Assembly (NCBI GenBank): GCA_029554925.1
Contig: JAKPUV010000267.1
Location: 1 to 15,907, forward strand
DNA length: 15,907 nt
Origin: Candidatus Hydrogenedentota bacterium
Lineage (GTDB): Bacteria > Hydrogenedentota > Hydrogenedentia > Hydrogenedentales > CAITNO01
Direction of reading: 5' to 3'
Both the position numbers and the translations under genes were made by a program. Positions 7,159-15,200 of this stretch are shown here, one piece after another (position 1 is the first letter of the stretch; each line of letters opens with the position of its first letter). The notes under the pieces were generated by a model. That model saw only the letters and a program-made list of their open reading frames with translations, was not told the origin of the DNA and did not search any database.

Positions 7159-7926
7159 ATGACAGCGTCCCCCGAAAACAGCCCCGCCCCCGCGCCGGGG
7201 CTGGTGTCGCTCGTGGGGGCGGGGCCGGGGGACCCGGGCCTCATCACCGTGCGCGGGCTGGAGCGCCTCCAGTGCGCCGACGCCGTGGTCCACGATGAGA
7301 TGATCTCCCCAGAACTGCTGGCGCGGGCGCGCGCGGACGCCGCGCTCATCCCCGCAGGCAAGCGGCGCGGCCACCACTGCATGGAGCAGGACGCCATCAA
7401 CGCCCTGCTGGCGGAGCTGGCGCGCGCGGGAAAGCGCGTGTGCCGCCTGAAGACGGGCGACCCCTTCGTGTTTGGCCGGGGCGGCGAGGAGGCCCTGTTT
7501 CTCGCCGCGGCGGGCATCCCCTTCGAGGTGGTCCCCGGCGTGACGGCCGCCGTCGCCGTGCCCGGCGCGGCGGGCATACCGGTCACCCACCGGGGGCTCG
7601 CCGCCGTCTGCACCGTGGTCACCGGCCACGGCGACCCCGACGGCGGCGGCGTGGACTGGGAGGCCGTGGCGCGGGCGGGGGGCACGGTGGTGGTGCTCAT
7701 GGGGCTCAAGCATCTCGCCCGGATTGCGGAGCGCCTGCGGCGCGGCGGACTGGCCGGGGGCACCCCCGCCGCCGTCATCACCCGCGGCACCCTTCCGGAG
7801 GAGCGGGTTGTCACGGGAACCCTGGCGGACATCGCCGCGCGCGCGGAGGCCGCCGGGGCCGCGCCGCCGGGCATCCTGGTGGTCGGCGACGTGGTGTCGC
7901 TGCGCGGCGGCAAGACACCGGGTTAG
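7159..7926 (+). CDS. cobA: Uroporphyrinogen-III C-methyltransferase (SUMT)
   Basis: A 255-residue cytoplasmic enzyme that uses two S-adenosylmethionines to turn uroporphyrinogen III into precorrin-2, the first step toward siroheme (and cobalamin). Family motifs appear in order: VGAGPGDPGLIT at 19-30, RLKTGDPFVFGRGGEE at 96-111, VVPGVTAA at 124-131, GIPVTHRG at 139-146, VVTGH at 153-157 and VLMG at 179-182. It corresponds to the C-terminal half of enterobacterial CysG, here a separate protein. The position normally occupied by a YDRL-type motif reads HDEM (45-48), a tolerated variation. The start at 7159 has GGAG about 9 nt upstream; the preceding in-frame codons overlap cysH and are not family-like. 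It lies 53 nt after cysH, consistent with one operon. The CysH context favours siroheme over cobalamin as the end product. Confidence 0.95.
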   Translation: MTASPENSPAPAPGLVSLVGAGPGDPGLITVRGLERLQCADAVVHDEMISPELLARARADAALIPAGKRRGHHCMEQDAINALLAELARAGKRVCRLKTGDPFVFGRGGEEALFLAAAGIPFEVVPGVTAAVAVPGAAGIPVTHRGLAAVCTVVTGHGDPDGGGVDWEAVARAGGTVVVLMGLKHLARIAERLRRGGLAGGTPAAVITRGTLPEERVVTGTLADIAARAEAAGAAPPGILVVGDVVSLRGGKTPG

Positions 7927-7934
7927 CATATCGG

Positions 7935-8047
7935 CGGGAACCGTCGGGGCCGTCTTGGAGGTGGTACGGGCTTCCAGCCCGTGAGCTGCGGGCGGAAGGC
8001 ACATGGGCAGGATGCCCATGCCACCTCCAAGACGGCGCCGGTTCCCG
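7935..8047. repeat. Cloverleaf-like palindromic repeat (REP/BIME-like element)
   Basis: A long inverted repeat with two inner hairpins. The inner arm GCCGTCTTGGAGGTGG (7949-7964) pairs perfectly with 8021-8036, and after a 6/3-nt unpaired gap CGGGAACC (7935-7942) pairs with 8040-8047. Inside are ACGGGCT-TCC-AGCCCGT (7966-7982) and CATGGGCA-GGA-TGCCCATG (8002-8020). Read in one frame the second hairpin encodes HGQDAHAT, a phrase I recall from many spurious proteins in planctomycete-like genomes, so this is probably a multicopy mobile palindrome. It occupies nearly all of the 139-nt gap between the two siroheme genes and ends 18 nt before the next start, so it could act as an mRNA-processing or polarity element. 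Confidence 0.8.
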
Positions 8048-8065
8048 TCCTGAAGGGAGACGCCC

Positions 8066-8737
8066 ATGGGATACCTGCCCGTGTTCCTGAATCTCACCGG
8101 CCGGGACGTTCTGGTGGCGGGCGGCGGCGCGGTGGCCCTGCGCAAGGCGGAGAGCCTGCTGGAGGCCGGGGCCCGCGTCACCGTGGTGAGCCCCGTGTTC
8201 GACCCGGCCTTCGACACGCTCGCCGCCGCGCATCCGGACCGGCTGCGCCCCGTCCGGGAACCCTACACGCCGCGCGACCTGTCCCCCTTCTTCCTCGCCA
8301 TCGCGGCCACGGACGACCCGGCGGCCAACGCCGCCGTCGCGGCGGACGCCGAACGCGCGCGGGTGTGGGTGAACGTGGTGGACGTGCCGGAACTTTGCAC
8401 GGTTCTCGCGGCCGCCACCTTCCGGCGCGGTCCGGTGCAGGTGGCCGTCTGCACGGGGGGCGAGTGCCCCGCCCTGGGCCGGACCCTGCGCGACGAGCTG
8501 GCGGCGGCCTGTCCGGAAACGCTGGGGGACTACGCCGCCGCCCTTGGGGTCGAGCGGGCGCGCCTGAAACGGGAATGCCCGGACCCGGCCCTCCGTGCGC
8601 GGGTGCTGGACCATCTGGCCCGCCGCGAAACCCGCGACCGCCTCCTGTGCGGCACCGCCGGCCCCCTGGAAAGCCGTCTCCGCGAAGAGACCGGGCGGTT
8701 TCTCGGCGAAGACACGCCGCCCGCGGCGCGCCCGTAG
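8066..8737 (+). CDS. Precorrin-2 dehydrogenase / sirohydrochlorin ferrochelatase (Met8/CysG N-terminal type)
   Basis: A 223-residue cytoplasmic protein that oxidises precorrin-2 to sirohydrochlorin with NAD+ and, in bifunctional members, inserts Fe2+ to give siroheme. The NAD-binding loop VLVAGGGAVALRKAE covers 15-29. ATDD lies at 81-84. The conserved block NVVDVPELC at 103-111 contains the aspartate (D106) aligned with the catalytic Asp of Met8/CysG, and VQVAVCTGGECPALG follows at 124-138. The length fits the stand-alone Met8-like family. The start has AAGGGAG 6 nt upstream. Whether it also chelates iron cannot be told from sequence; no separate SirB/CbiX chelatase is in the window. It is separated from the methyltransferase by the palindromic repeat, and its 3' end lies 9 nt from the 3' end of the convergent sulfite reductase gene. 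Confidence 0.93.
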   Translation: MGYLPVFLNLTGRDVLVAGGGAVALRKAESLLEAGARVTVVSPVFDPAFDTLAAAHPDRLRPVREPYTPRDLSPFFLAIAATDDPAANAAVAADAERARVWVNVVDVPELCTVLAAATFRRGPVQVAVCTGGECPALGRTLRDELAAACPETLGDYAAALGVERARLKRECPDPALRARVLDHLARRETRDRLLCGTAGPLESRLREETGRFLGEDTPPAARP

Positions 8738-8746
8738 GCGCGCGGT

Positions 8747-11700
8747 CTACCCGTCGCCGCAGGCCCCCGTGCAGCGCTCCATGCGGCGCAGGGAGATGGC
8801 GTCGACGGGGCAGACGTTGATGCAGTTGCCGCAGCGGATGCAGTTGTTGCTGTCGATCCAGATGTAGGTGGCGGCGGCGGGGTCGCCCGCGGGCGCCTCC
8901 TCCCACGCGACCGGCTCGCCGTCGGGTCCGCGCTCGAGGCTGGCCAGGCGGCGGATGCAGTCGCGGGGCGAGACCTTGATGCACCAGTCGCAGTGGATGC
9001 ACTTGTCCTGGTCGATCTCAAACTTGTGGCTGCAGAGGTAGCAGCGCCAGGCGTGGGTGGCGGCCTCCTCCGGCCCGAAGCCCAGCTCCACCTCGTCCTC
9101 CGCGCCGCGCGCGGCGGGGGGCAGGGCGGGCATGGGCGGGGGGTACACCAGGTCGTGGTCGCGGGTCCGGTCCATGTCTGCCACGGGGGTCACGCGCACC
9201 CCGGTCCGGCGGCGCGGTCCGCCCATGAGGAAGGCGTCCATCTCCTCCGCGGCGGCCTTGCCGCCCGCGACGGCGTGGATGACGTCGCCGCTGCCCCCGG
9301 CGAAGTCGCCGGCGACGAAGAGGTTGGGCGCCGAGGTGCGGCAGCCTTCCGCCTGCGTCACGTCCCCGGGCAGCAGCCCGCGTTCGGGGTGCTGGCCGAT
9401 GGCGAAGATGACGGTGCGGCAGGGCACGTCGAACCCGCTTCCGGGCACGGGGATGAACCGGGGCTTGCCGCCCGGCTCCGGCTCGCCGAGGAGGTTGCGC
9501 TGGAAACGGATGCCCGCGAGGCACCCGTCCTCCGCCAGCGCGCGCACCGGCGTCACCAGCGTCTCCACGGCGATCCGCTCCTCGTGCAGCTCGCGCAGCT
9601 CGTCCCCGCTCGCCGCCATCTGGGCCGTGCCCCGGCGGTAGAGGATGGACACGCGCCCCGCGTCCCCGACGAGGCGGCGCGCGGCGCGCGCGCAGTCCAC
9701 GGCGGTGAACCCGCCGCCGATGACGGCCACGTCCGGCGCCAGGCCCGAAATCGCGCCCGTGTTGTAGCGCATCATGAAGTCCAGCCCCTCGATGCCGGCG
9801 CCCTCCGGCAGGCCCTCCAGCTCCAGGCGCATGGGGCGCGACGCCCCGGCGGCCAGCAGCACGGCGTCGTATTCGCCCCGGAGCGCGTCCACGCCGGCGG
9901 CGTCCAGCCGGGCGCCCAGGCGCACCGCGATCCCGCTGTCCACGATGGCCGCGATGTCGGCGTCCACCGCGTCCGGGGGCAGGCGGAACGCGGGGATGGC
10001 GCGCATCTGGCCGCCCAGACGGTCCGCGCCGTCGAAGACGGTCACCTCGTGGCCGAAGCGTTTCAGCTCGCGGGCGGCGGCGAGGCCCGCGGGGCCGCCG
10101 CCGACCACGGCGACGCGTTTGCCCGTCGGCCCGAACCACGCGGGCAGGGGCCGGGGCGGCGCGGACGCGCCGTCCGCCGCCACCCGCTTGAGGGAGCAGA
10201 TGCGGACGGGGCCGCGGGTGCTGGTCCACTGGTAGCGGCAGCGGTCCTCGCAGGGCCGGGTGCACACGCGCCCCAGCACGGCGGGGAACACGTTGTCCTC
10301 CTGGTTGATGCGGTGGGCGCCGTCGGGGTCGCCCAGGGCGATGCGGCGGATGTAGTCCGGAACGCGCGTCTTGGCGGGGCAGGCCTCCTGGCAGGGGATG
10401 TCCCGCGCGACGGTTTTCAGGTCGCCCGGCGCCTCCCCGAGGCCCTCGGTCTCCGAGAGTTCGGCGGGATGCTCCGCCGCCGGGGGCTCCGGGAGGTTCA
10501 GCGCCCAGACGGCCCGGCGGTAGGGGTCGAGGCCCACCCGCCGCACATGCGCGGCGAGGCGCTCGTCCGTGCCGGCGGCGAGCCAGGTGTCGAGCACGGC
10601 CTCCATCACGCGGACGCAGTCCTCCGTCCGGAACTCGCCCAGCACCCGGCCCGGGGCGTCCTCGGTGCCGCCGAGGGTGACGCGGTAGGCCTCGGAGGAG
10701 CCGCGCATGCCGCGCAGGCGCATGCCGCGGAACCCGATGTCCGCGATGACGTACTGCGAGCAGGCGTTGGGGCAGCCGGAGAGGTTCACCAGCGCGCGGC
10801 CGCGCAGGGGCGCGTACTTTTCGGCGTGGACCACGGCTTGAAGCCGGTCAAAGAGCGCATGGGTCGCGCCGACGGCGAGGGGGCAGTAGGTCGTGCCCAC
10901 GCAGGTGACGATGTCGCGCAGGCCGTGGAAGCCCTCCGTGGCGAAGCCCAGGGCGGCGATCTCCGCCCGAAGTTCCGGGAGCCGCTCCGGCCGCACGCCG
11001 TGGAGCTCCAGGTTCTGGCGGTTCGTGGCGTAGACATGCTTGTCGCCGTAGATTTCGGACAGTTCGGCGATCCGCGCGAGGGCCGCGGCCGCCATCTCGC
11101 CCTTGGGGATCATGATCCGCTGGATGGCCAGTCCGTCGTCCCCGCGGGGGTCCGGGTCGCCCATCGGGTTTTCCGGCGGCGCGGGCAGGCCCTCCTCGAA
11201 GGGCCGCGTGTCGAAACCGCTCCGGTCCACGCCCGCCGCGTCCAGCGTGGCGTTCACGACCGCGCGGCAGCGGTCGATGCCGAGGAGCTGCACCACGAAC
11301 TTAAGGCGCGAGTACATGCGGAAGCGGCGGTCGCCGTGGTCGCGGAACAGGACGGCGACGGCGCGGCACACGGCCACGGCGTGCTCCGCGGGAACGAAGG
11401 TGTAGAGGGTCTGCGCGGTGAAGGGGCGCCAGCCGAGGCCGCCGCCGATGTTCACCCGGAATCCGGCCTCCAGGGCGCCGTCCGCCTTTTTCCGCGCCAC
11501 GGCCACCAGGCCCGCGCAGTTGATGTGCGGCTGGCCGCACCCGGCGGCGCACCCGGAATAGGTGATCTTGAACTTGCGCGGCAGGTTGTCCAGGCTGCGG
11601 TCCGCCGAGAGCGTCCGCGAGGTCTCCTCGGCGAAGGGCAGCACGTCCAGCCGCCGGTGCGGGCAGATGGACGCCCACGGGCAGGCGGCCACGGTGCGCG

Positions 11701-12079
11701 TGACGTCGCCGCAGCCGTGGAAGGAGGTCATGCCCTCCGCCTGCACCGCGCGCAGCACGGCGGCCAGGTCCCGCAGCTGGAGGCGGTGGAACTGGGCGCA
11801 CTGGCGCGTGGTGAACGAGATGAGGCCCGCCGCGTATTTCTCCGACAATGCGGCCAGCGCGCGCGCCCGCACCGAGGTGATCCGCCCGCCGGGGATGACC
11901 ACGCGCATCATGTGGTTGCCCGGCTGCCGCGACTGGTAGATGCCGTACCACTTCGCGATGGTCAGCTCCTCGCGCGACATGGACCCCTTGCGGGCCATCT
12001 CGTCGAAGTCCAGGATGAACCCCGCGTCCTTGATGATTTCCTCGTCGCTCCGCCGGCGTTTTTCCAGTTTTCGCTGCAT
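8747..12079 (-). CDS. Fusion protein: siroheme sulfite reductase + GltD-like FAD/NAD(P)H module + 4Fe-4S ferredoxin
   Basis: 1110 residues; it should reduce sulfite to sulfide using NAD(P)H within one chain. Residues 1-525 are the siroheme/[4Fe-4S] reductase (NirA/CysI family): FTTRQ with R92, VTR with R128, PRKFK with K169/K171 (equivalents of the anion- and siroheme-binding residues of CysI), and the cluster motif C393-X5-C399...C436-X3-C440. The N-half has a second quartet, C133-X5-C139...C177-X3-C181. Residues about 555-950 resemble GltD: N-terminal Fe-S cysteines C563, C567, C606, C610, C614, C628; FAD loop VGGGPAG (659-665); NAD(P) loop VIGGG (786-790); VAGDFAGG near 922-929. Residues about 1010-1110 are a ferredoxin with C1027, C1030, C1033 and a complete CxxCxxCxxxCP (C1080-C1090). 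ATG at 12079 has GAGG 5 nt upstream; the GTG at 12085 lacks one. Sulfite rather than nitrite is inferred from the CysH neighbour. Confidence 0.93.
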   Translation of the reverse strand: MQRKLEKRRRSDEEIIKDAGFILDFDEMARKGSMSREELTIAKWYGIYQSRQPGNHMMRVVIPGGRITSVRARALAALSEKYAAGLISFTTRQCAQFHRLQLRDLAAVLRAVQAEGMTSFHGCGDVTRTVAACPWASICPHRRLDVLPFAEETSRTLSADRSLDNLPRKFKITYSGCAAGCGQPHINCAGLVAVARKKADGALEAGFRVNIGGGLGWRPFTAQTLYTFVPAEHAVAVCRAVAVLFRDHGDRRFRMYSRLKFVVQLLGIDRCRAVVNATLDAAGVDRSGFDTRPFEEGLPAPPENPMGDPDPRGDDGLAIQRIMIPKGEMAAAALARIAELSEIYGDKHVYATNRQNLELHGVRPERLPELRAEIAALGFATEGFHGLRDIVTCVGTTYCPLAVGATHALFDRLQAVVHAEKYAPLRGRALVNLSGCPNACSQYVIADIGFRGMRLRGMRGSSEAYRVTLGGTEDAPGRVLGEFRTEDCVRVMEAVLDTWLAAGTDERLAAHVRRVGLDPYRRAVWALNLPEPPAAEHPAELSETEGLGEAPGDLKTVARDIPCQEACPAKTRVPDYIRRIALGDPDGAHRINQEDNVFPAVLGRVCTRPCEDRCRYQWTSTRGPVRICSLKRVAADGASAPPRPLPAWFGPTGKRVAVVGGGPAGLAAARELKRFGHEVTVFDGADRLGGQMRAIPAFRLPPDAVDADIAAIVDSGIAVRLGARLDAAGVDALRGEYDAVLLAAGASRPMRLELEGLPEGAGIEGLDFMMRYNTGAISGLAPDVAVIGGGFTAVDCARAARRLVGDAGRVSILYRRGTAQMAASGDELRELHEERIAVETLVTPVRALAEDGCLAGIRFQRNLLGEPEPGGKPRFIPVPGSGFDVPCRTVIFAIGQHPERGLLPGDVTQAEGCRTSAPNLFVAGDFAGGSGDVIHAVAGGKAAAEEMDAFLMGGPRRRTGVRVTPVADMDRTRDHDLVYPPPMPALPPAARGAEDEVELGFGPEEAATHAWRCYLCSHKFEIDQDKCIHCDWCIKVSPRDCIRRLASLERGPDGEPVAWEEAPAGDPAAATYIWIDSNNCIRCGNCINVCPVDAISLRRMERCTGACGDG

Positions 12080-12101
12080 GGCCACCTCGCGTTAAACACC
12101 C

Positions 12102-12127
12102 GCGCGCGGCCCGGCCGGGTCGCGCGC
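12102..12127 (-). promoter_or_regulatory. 26-bp GC palindrome in the sulfite reductase leader
   Basis: On the plus strand GCGCGCG (12102-12108) pairs with CGCGCGC (12121-12127), with one mismatched pair, around the palindrome CCCGGCCGGG (12110-12119). It lies between the presumed transcription start (about 12135, minus) and the ATG at 12079, so it could form a stable hairpin in the leader RNA or be a protein-binding site. No T-run follows in the direction of transcription. Confidence 0.45.
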
Positions 12128-12141
12128 CCCAATTTCCCGAC

Positions 12142-12147
12142 ATTATA
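12142..12147 (-). promoter_or_regulatory. Consensus -10 box for the sulfite reductase gene
   Basis: A perfect TATAAT on the minus strand, the only AT-rich spot in a GC-rich intergenic region. The -35 region 17 bp upstream is a C/G run with no match, so an activator may be needed. The start would be near 12135, giving a leader of about 55 nt. Confidence 0.5.
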
Positions 12148-12171
12148 CCCGACCCGCGCCGGGGGGGCGCG

Positions 12172-12201
12172 TTGGATTTCGCCGCCCCTGTGCCGTATGG
12201 T
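12172..12201 (+). promoter_or_regulatory. Weak candidate promoter for the double sulfatase gene
   Basis: TTGGAT (12172-12177) and TATGGT (12196-12201) with an 18-bp spacer lie 48 nt before the ATG at 12250. Only 3 and 4 of 6 bases match the consensus. Listed because it is the best match in the short divergent region. Confidence 0.25.
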
Positions 12202-12249
12202 AGGGGGCGGTTTCTTTCGGACGGTTCCGGCGGCGCGGAGGGCTTTCTG

Positions 12250-15200
12250 ATGAGCGGACGTTTATCCCGGGCGCACACGCGGCGCGAGTTTCTGGAGCGG
12301 GCGGCCCTGGCGGGCGCGGGCATGCTGGCCGCGCGGGGCGCGCGCGCGGCGGACCCGGCCCCCCGGCCCAACATCGTCGTCATCATGGCGGACGACATGG
12401 GCTACTCGGACATCGCTCCCTACGGCGGCGAGATCGACACGCCGAACCTGGCACGCCTCGCCCGCGAGGGCGCCCGCTTCACGCAGTTCTACAACAACGC
12501 GAAGTGCGCGCCGACCCGGGCCTCGCTCCTCACGGGGCTCTACTCGCAGCAGGCGGGCTGCACGGACGCGCCGGTCGCCATGCGCAACTGCGCCACCCTG
12601 GCCGAGGTCCTGCGCGGCGCGGGCTACGCCACCTACATGGCGGGCAAGTGGCACGCCGGGGAGCTGCCCGTCGAGCGCGGCTTCGACCGGCATTTCGGCC
12701 TCGTGGACGGCTGCTGCAACTACTTCAACCCCGGCGAACAGCGCCCCGGCGAGCCGAAGCCGGCGGAGCAGAAGTACCCGCGGAAATGGGCGCGGGACGC
12801 CGAGGTGCTCCAGCCCTTCACGCCGGAGAACAGGGACTTCTACACCACCGACGCCTTCACGGACGCCGCGCTGGAGTACCTCGACGGCCACGCCGGGAAG
12901 CAGGAACCTTTCTTCCTCTATCTGCCCTACACCTCCCCGCACTACCCCCTCCAGGCCCCGCCGGAGGACATCGCGAAGTACCGGGGAAAATACCTGTGCG
13001 GGTGGGACGCCGTCCGCGCCGCGCGCTTCCAGCGCATGCGCGACATGGGGCTCCTCGACCCGCGCTGGGAGCTGTCGCCCCGCGACCCGGAAATCCCCGC
13101 GTGGGACGACGTGGAAAACCCCGAGGCCTGGAAGGCCGCGCCCTACGCCGGAAAGAAGCTGTCCCTGGAGGACGCCGTCAACCGCGACCTGTGGGACCTG
13201 AAGATGGCGGTCTACGCCGCCATGGTGGACCGCATGGACCGGAACATCGGCCGCGTGCTGGACAAGCTGGACGCGATGGGTGCGGCGGAGAACACGCTGG
13301 TCCTGTTCCTGTCGGACAACGGCGGCTGCGCGGAGCTGCGCAACGACACGCCGGACGTGCCGCCGGGAACCATGGACTCGTACCGCTCCGTGGACCCGCC
13401 CTGGGCCAACGCGCAGAACACGCCCTACCGCAAGTTCAAGCGCCACGACCACGAGGGCGGCGTCGCCACGCCGTGCATCGCCCGCTGGCCGGGCCGCACC
13501 CCCGCGGGCGGCATCATTCACCAGGTGGCCCACCTCATTGACGTCATGCCGACGGCGCTGGAGCTGTCCGGCGCGGCCTACCCCGCCGAGAACCGGGGCG
13601 AGTCCGTGCCGCCGCCCGAGGGCATGAGCCTCGCGCCTGTGCTGCGCGGCGGCGCGGAGACGCGCGCCCGTGAGCTGTTCTGGCAGTTCGGCACGAGCCG
13701 CGCCGTGCGCAGCGGCGACTGGAAGGCGGTGCGCGAGGGCGACGCCCCCTGGGAGCTGTACGACCTCGCGGCGGACCGCACGGAGACCCAGGACCTCGCC
13801 GCGGCGCACCCCGACATTGTGGAGCGGCTCTCCGCCGCGTGGGCCGCGTGGGCCGCCCGCGTCGCCGCGCCGCCGCAGCCCGCGAAGCGCCCGAACATCC
13901 TCTGGCTCTCCTGCGAGGACACGGGCCCGCACCTGGGCTGCTACGGCGACGCCGTCGCGCGCACGCCGGTGCTGGACGCCCTGGCCGCGGCGGGCTGCCG
14001 CTACACGCACTGCTACACCACCGCGCCGGTCTGCTCGCCGAACCGGTCGTCCATCATCACGGGGGTCCACGCGACGACGCTCGGCTCGCACCACATGCGC
14101 TCGGGCGGCGAGGGGAAGAAGGGCTCATCCCGGCCCGCCCTGCCGCCGGAGGTGGAGTGCTTCCCCGCGCTCCTGCGCCGCGCCGGCTACTACTGCTGCA
14201 ACAACGAGAAGGAGGACTACAACTTCGCCCGCCCGGACGACGTGTGGGACGACTCCAGCAGGCAGGCCCACTGGCGCAACCGGAAGGACGCGGGCCAGCC
14301 CTTCTTCGCCGTGTTCAACTACACGGGCACCCACGAGAGCCAGGTGGCGCGGTGGAGCAAGGGGGCCGACAAGGCCGAAGCGGAGGAGACGGGGACGAAG
14401 ACCGACCCGGCGGCGGTGACGCCGCCGCCGTACCACGCGGACACCCCGGTGATCCGCGAGCAGTGGGCGCACTATTACGACCTCGTGGCGGGGATGGACG
14501 CGTGGGCGGGGCGCCTTCTCGCCGAGCTGGAGGCCGACGGCCTCGCGGAGGACACCATCGTCCTCTTCTGGTCGGACCACGGCCCCGGCATGGCGCGCTG
14601 CAAGCGCCTGCTCTACGACTCGGGGCTCCATGTGCCGCTGATCCTGCGCGTGCCGGAGAAGTGGCGCGGCCTCGCCCCCGTGCCCCCGGGCAGCGTGTCC
14701 GACGGGCTGGTCAGCTCGGTGGATTTCGCGCCGACCACGCTACGGCTGGCGGGGGTGCCCCTGCCCGCGCACCTGCAGGGCCGCCCCTTCGCCGGGCCGG
14801 ACCTGCCGCCGCCGCGCGAGCATGTTTACGCGGGCCGCGACCGCATGGACGAGCGCTACGACATGATGCGCGCCGTCCGCGACGGCCGGTACAAGTACAT
14901 CCGCAACTACGAGCCGTGGAAGCCCCGCGACCAGTTCATGAACAGCGCGGAGCTGGGCCCGGTCAAGCAGGAGCTGAACCGCCTGAAGCGCGAGGGCGCC
15001 CTGCCCGAGGGCGCCGCCTGGATGACCGGCGACCGCAAGCCCGCCGAGGAGCTGTACGACACGGAGGCCGACCCGCACGAGCTGGCCAACCTCGCGGGGG
15101 ACCCCGCCCACGCCGAGACCCTCGCGCGCCTTCGCGCCGCCCAAGACCAGTGGATGGCCGACAGCCGCGACCTGGGCCTCCTGCCCGAGGCGGAGCTGAA

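Noticed and set aside
7935..8047. tRNA-like cloverleaf shape
   Set aside because: The arms do not fit tRNA: the outer stem is too long, there is no acceptor end or conserved T-loop, and only two inner hairpins exist.
8993..12250. A 1085-codon open frame on the plus strand, antisense to the sulfite reductase gene
   Set aside because: Its product is dominated by Ala, Gly, Arg, His and Val without any family motif. Such frames arise opposite GC-rich genes with few stops, and the minus-strand reading has full-length domain matches.
13850..13900. Frameshift or missed stop between the two sulfatase domains
   Set aside because: The frame is continuous with normal codon use through the linker, and no split stop or start is visible. 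Only raw reads could exclude an assembly error.
12262..14094. A 610-codon minus-strand frame opposite the first sulfatase domain
   Set aside because: Composition is that of a codon shadow (Arg, Val, Gly, Ala, His) and it lies wholly inside a well-supported gene.
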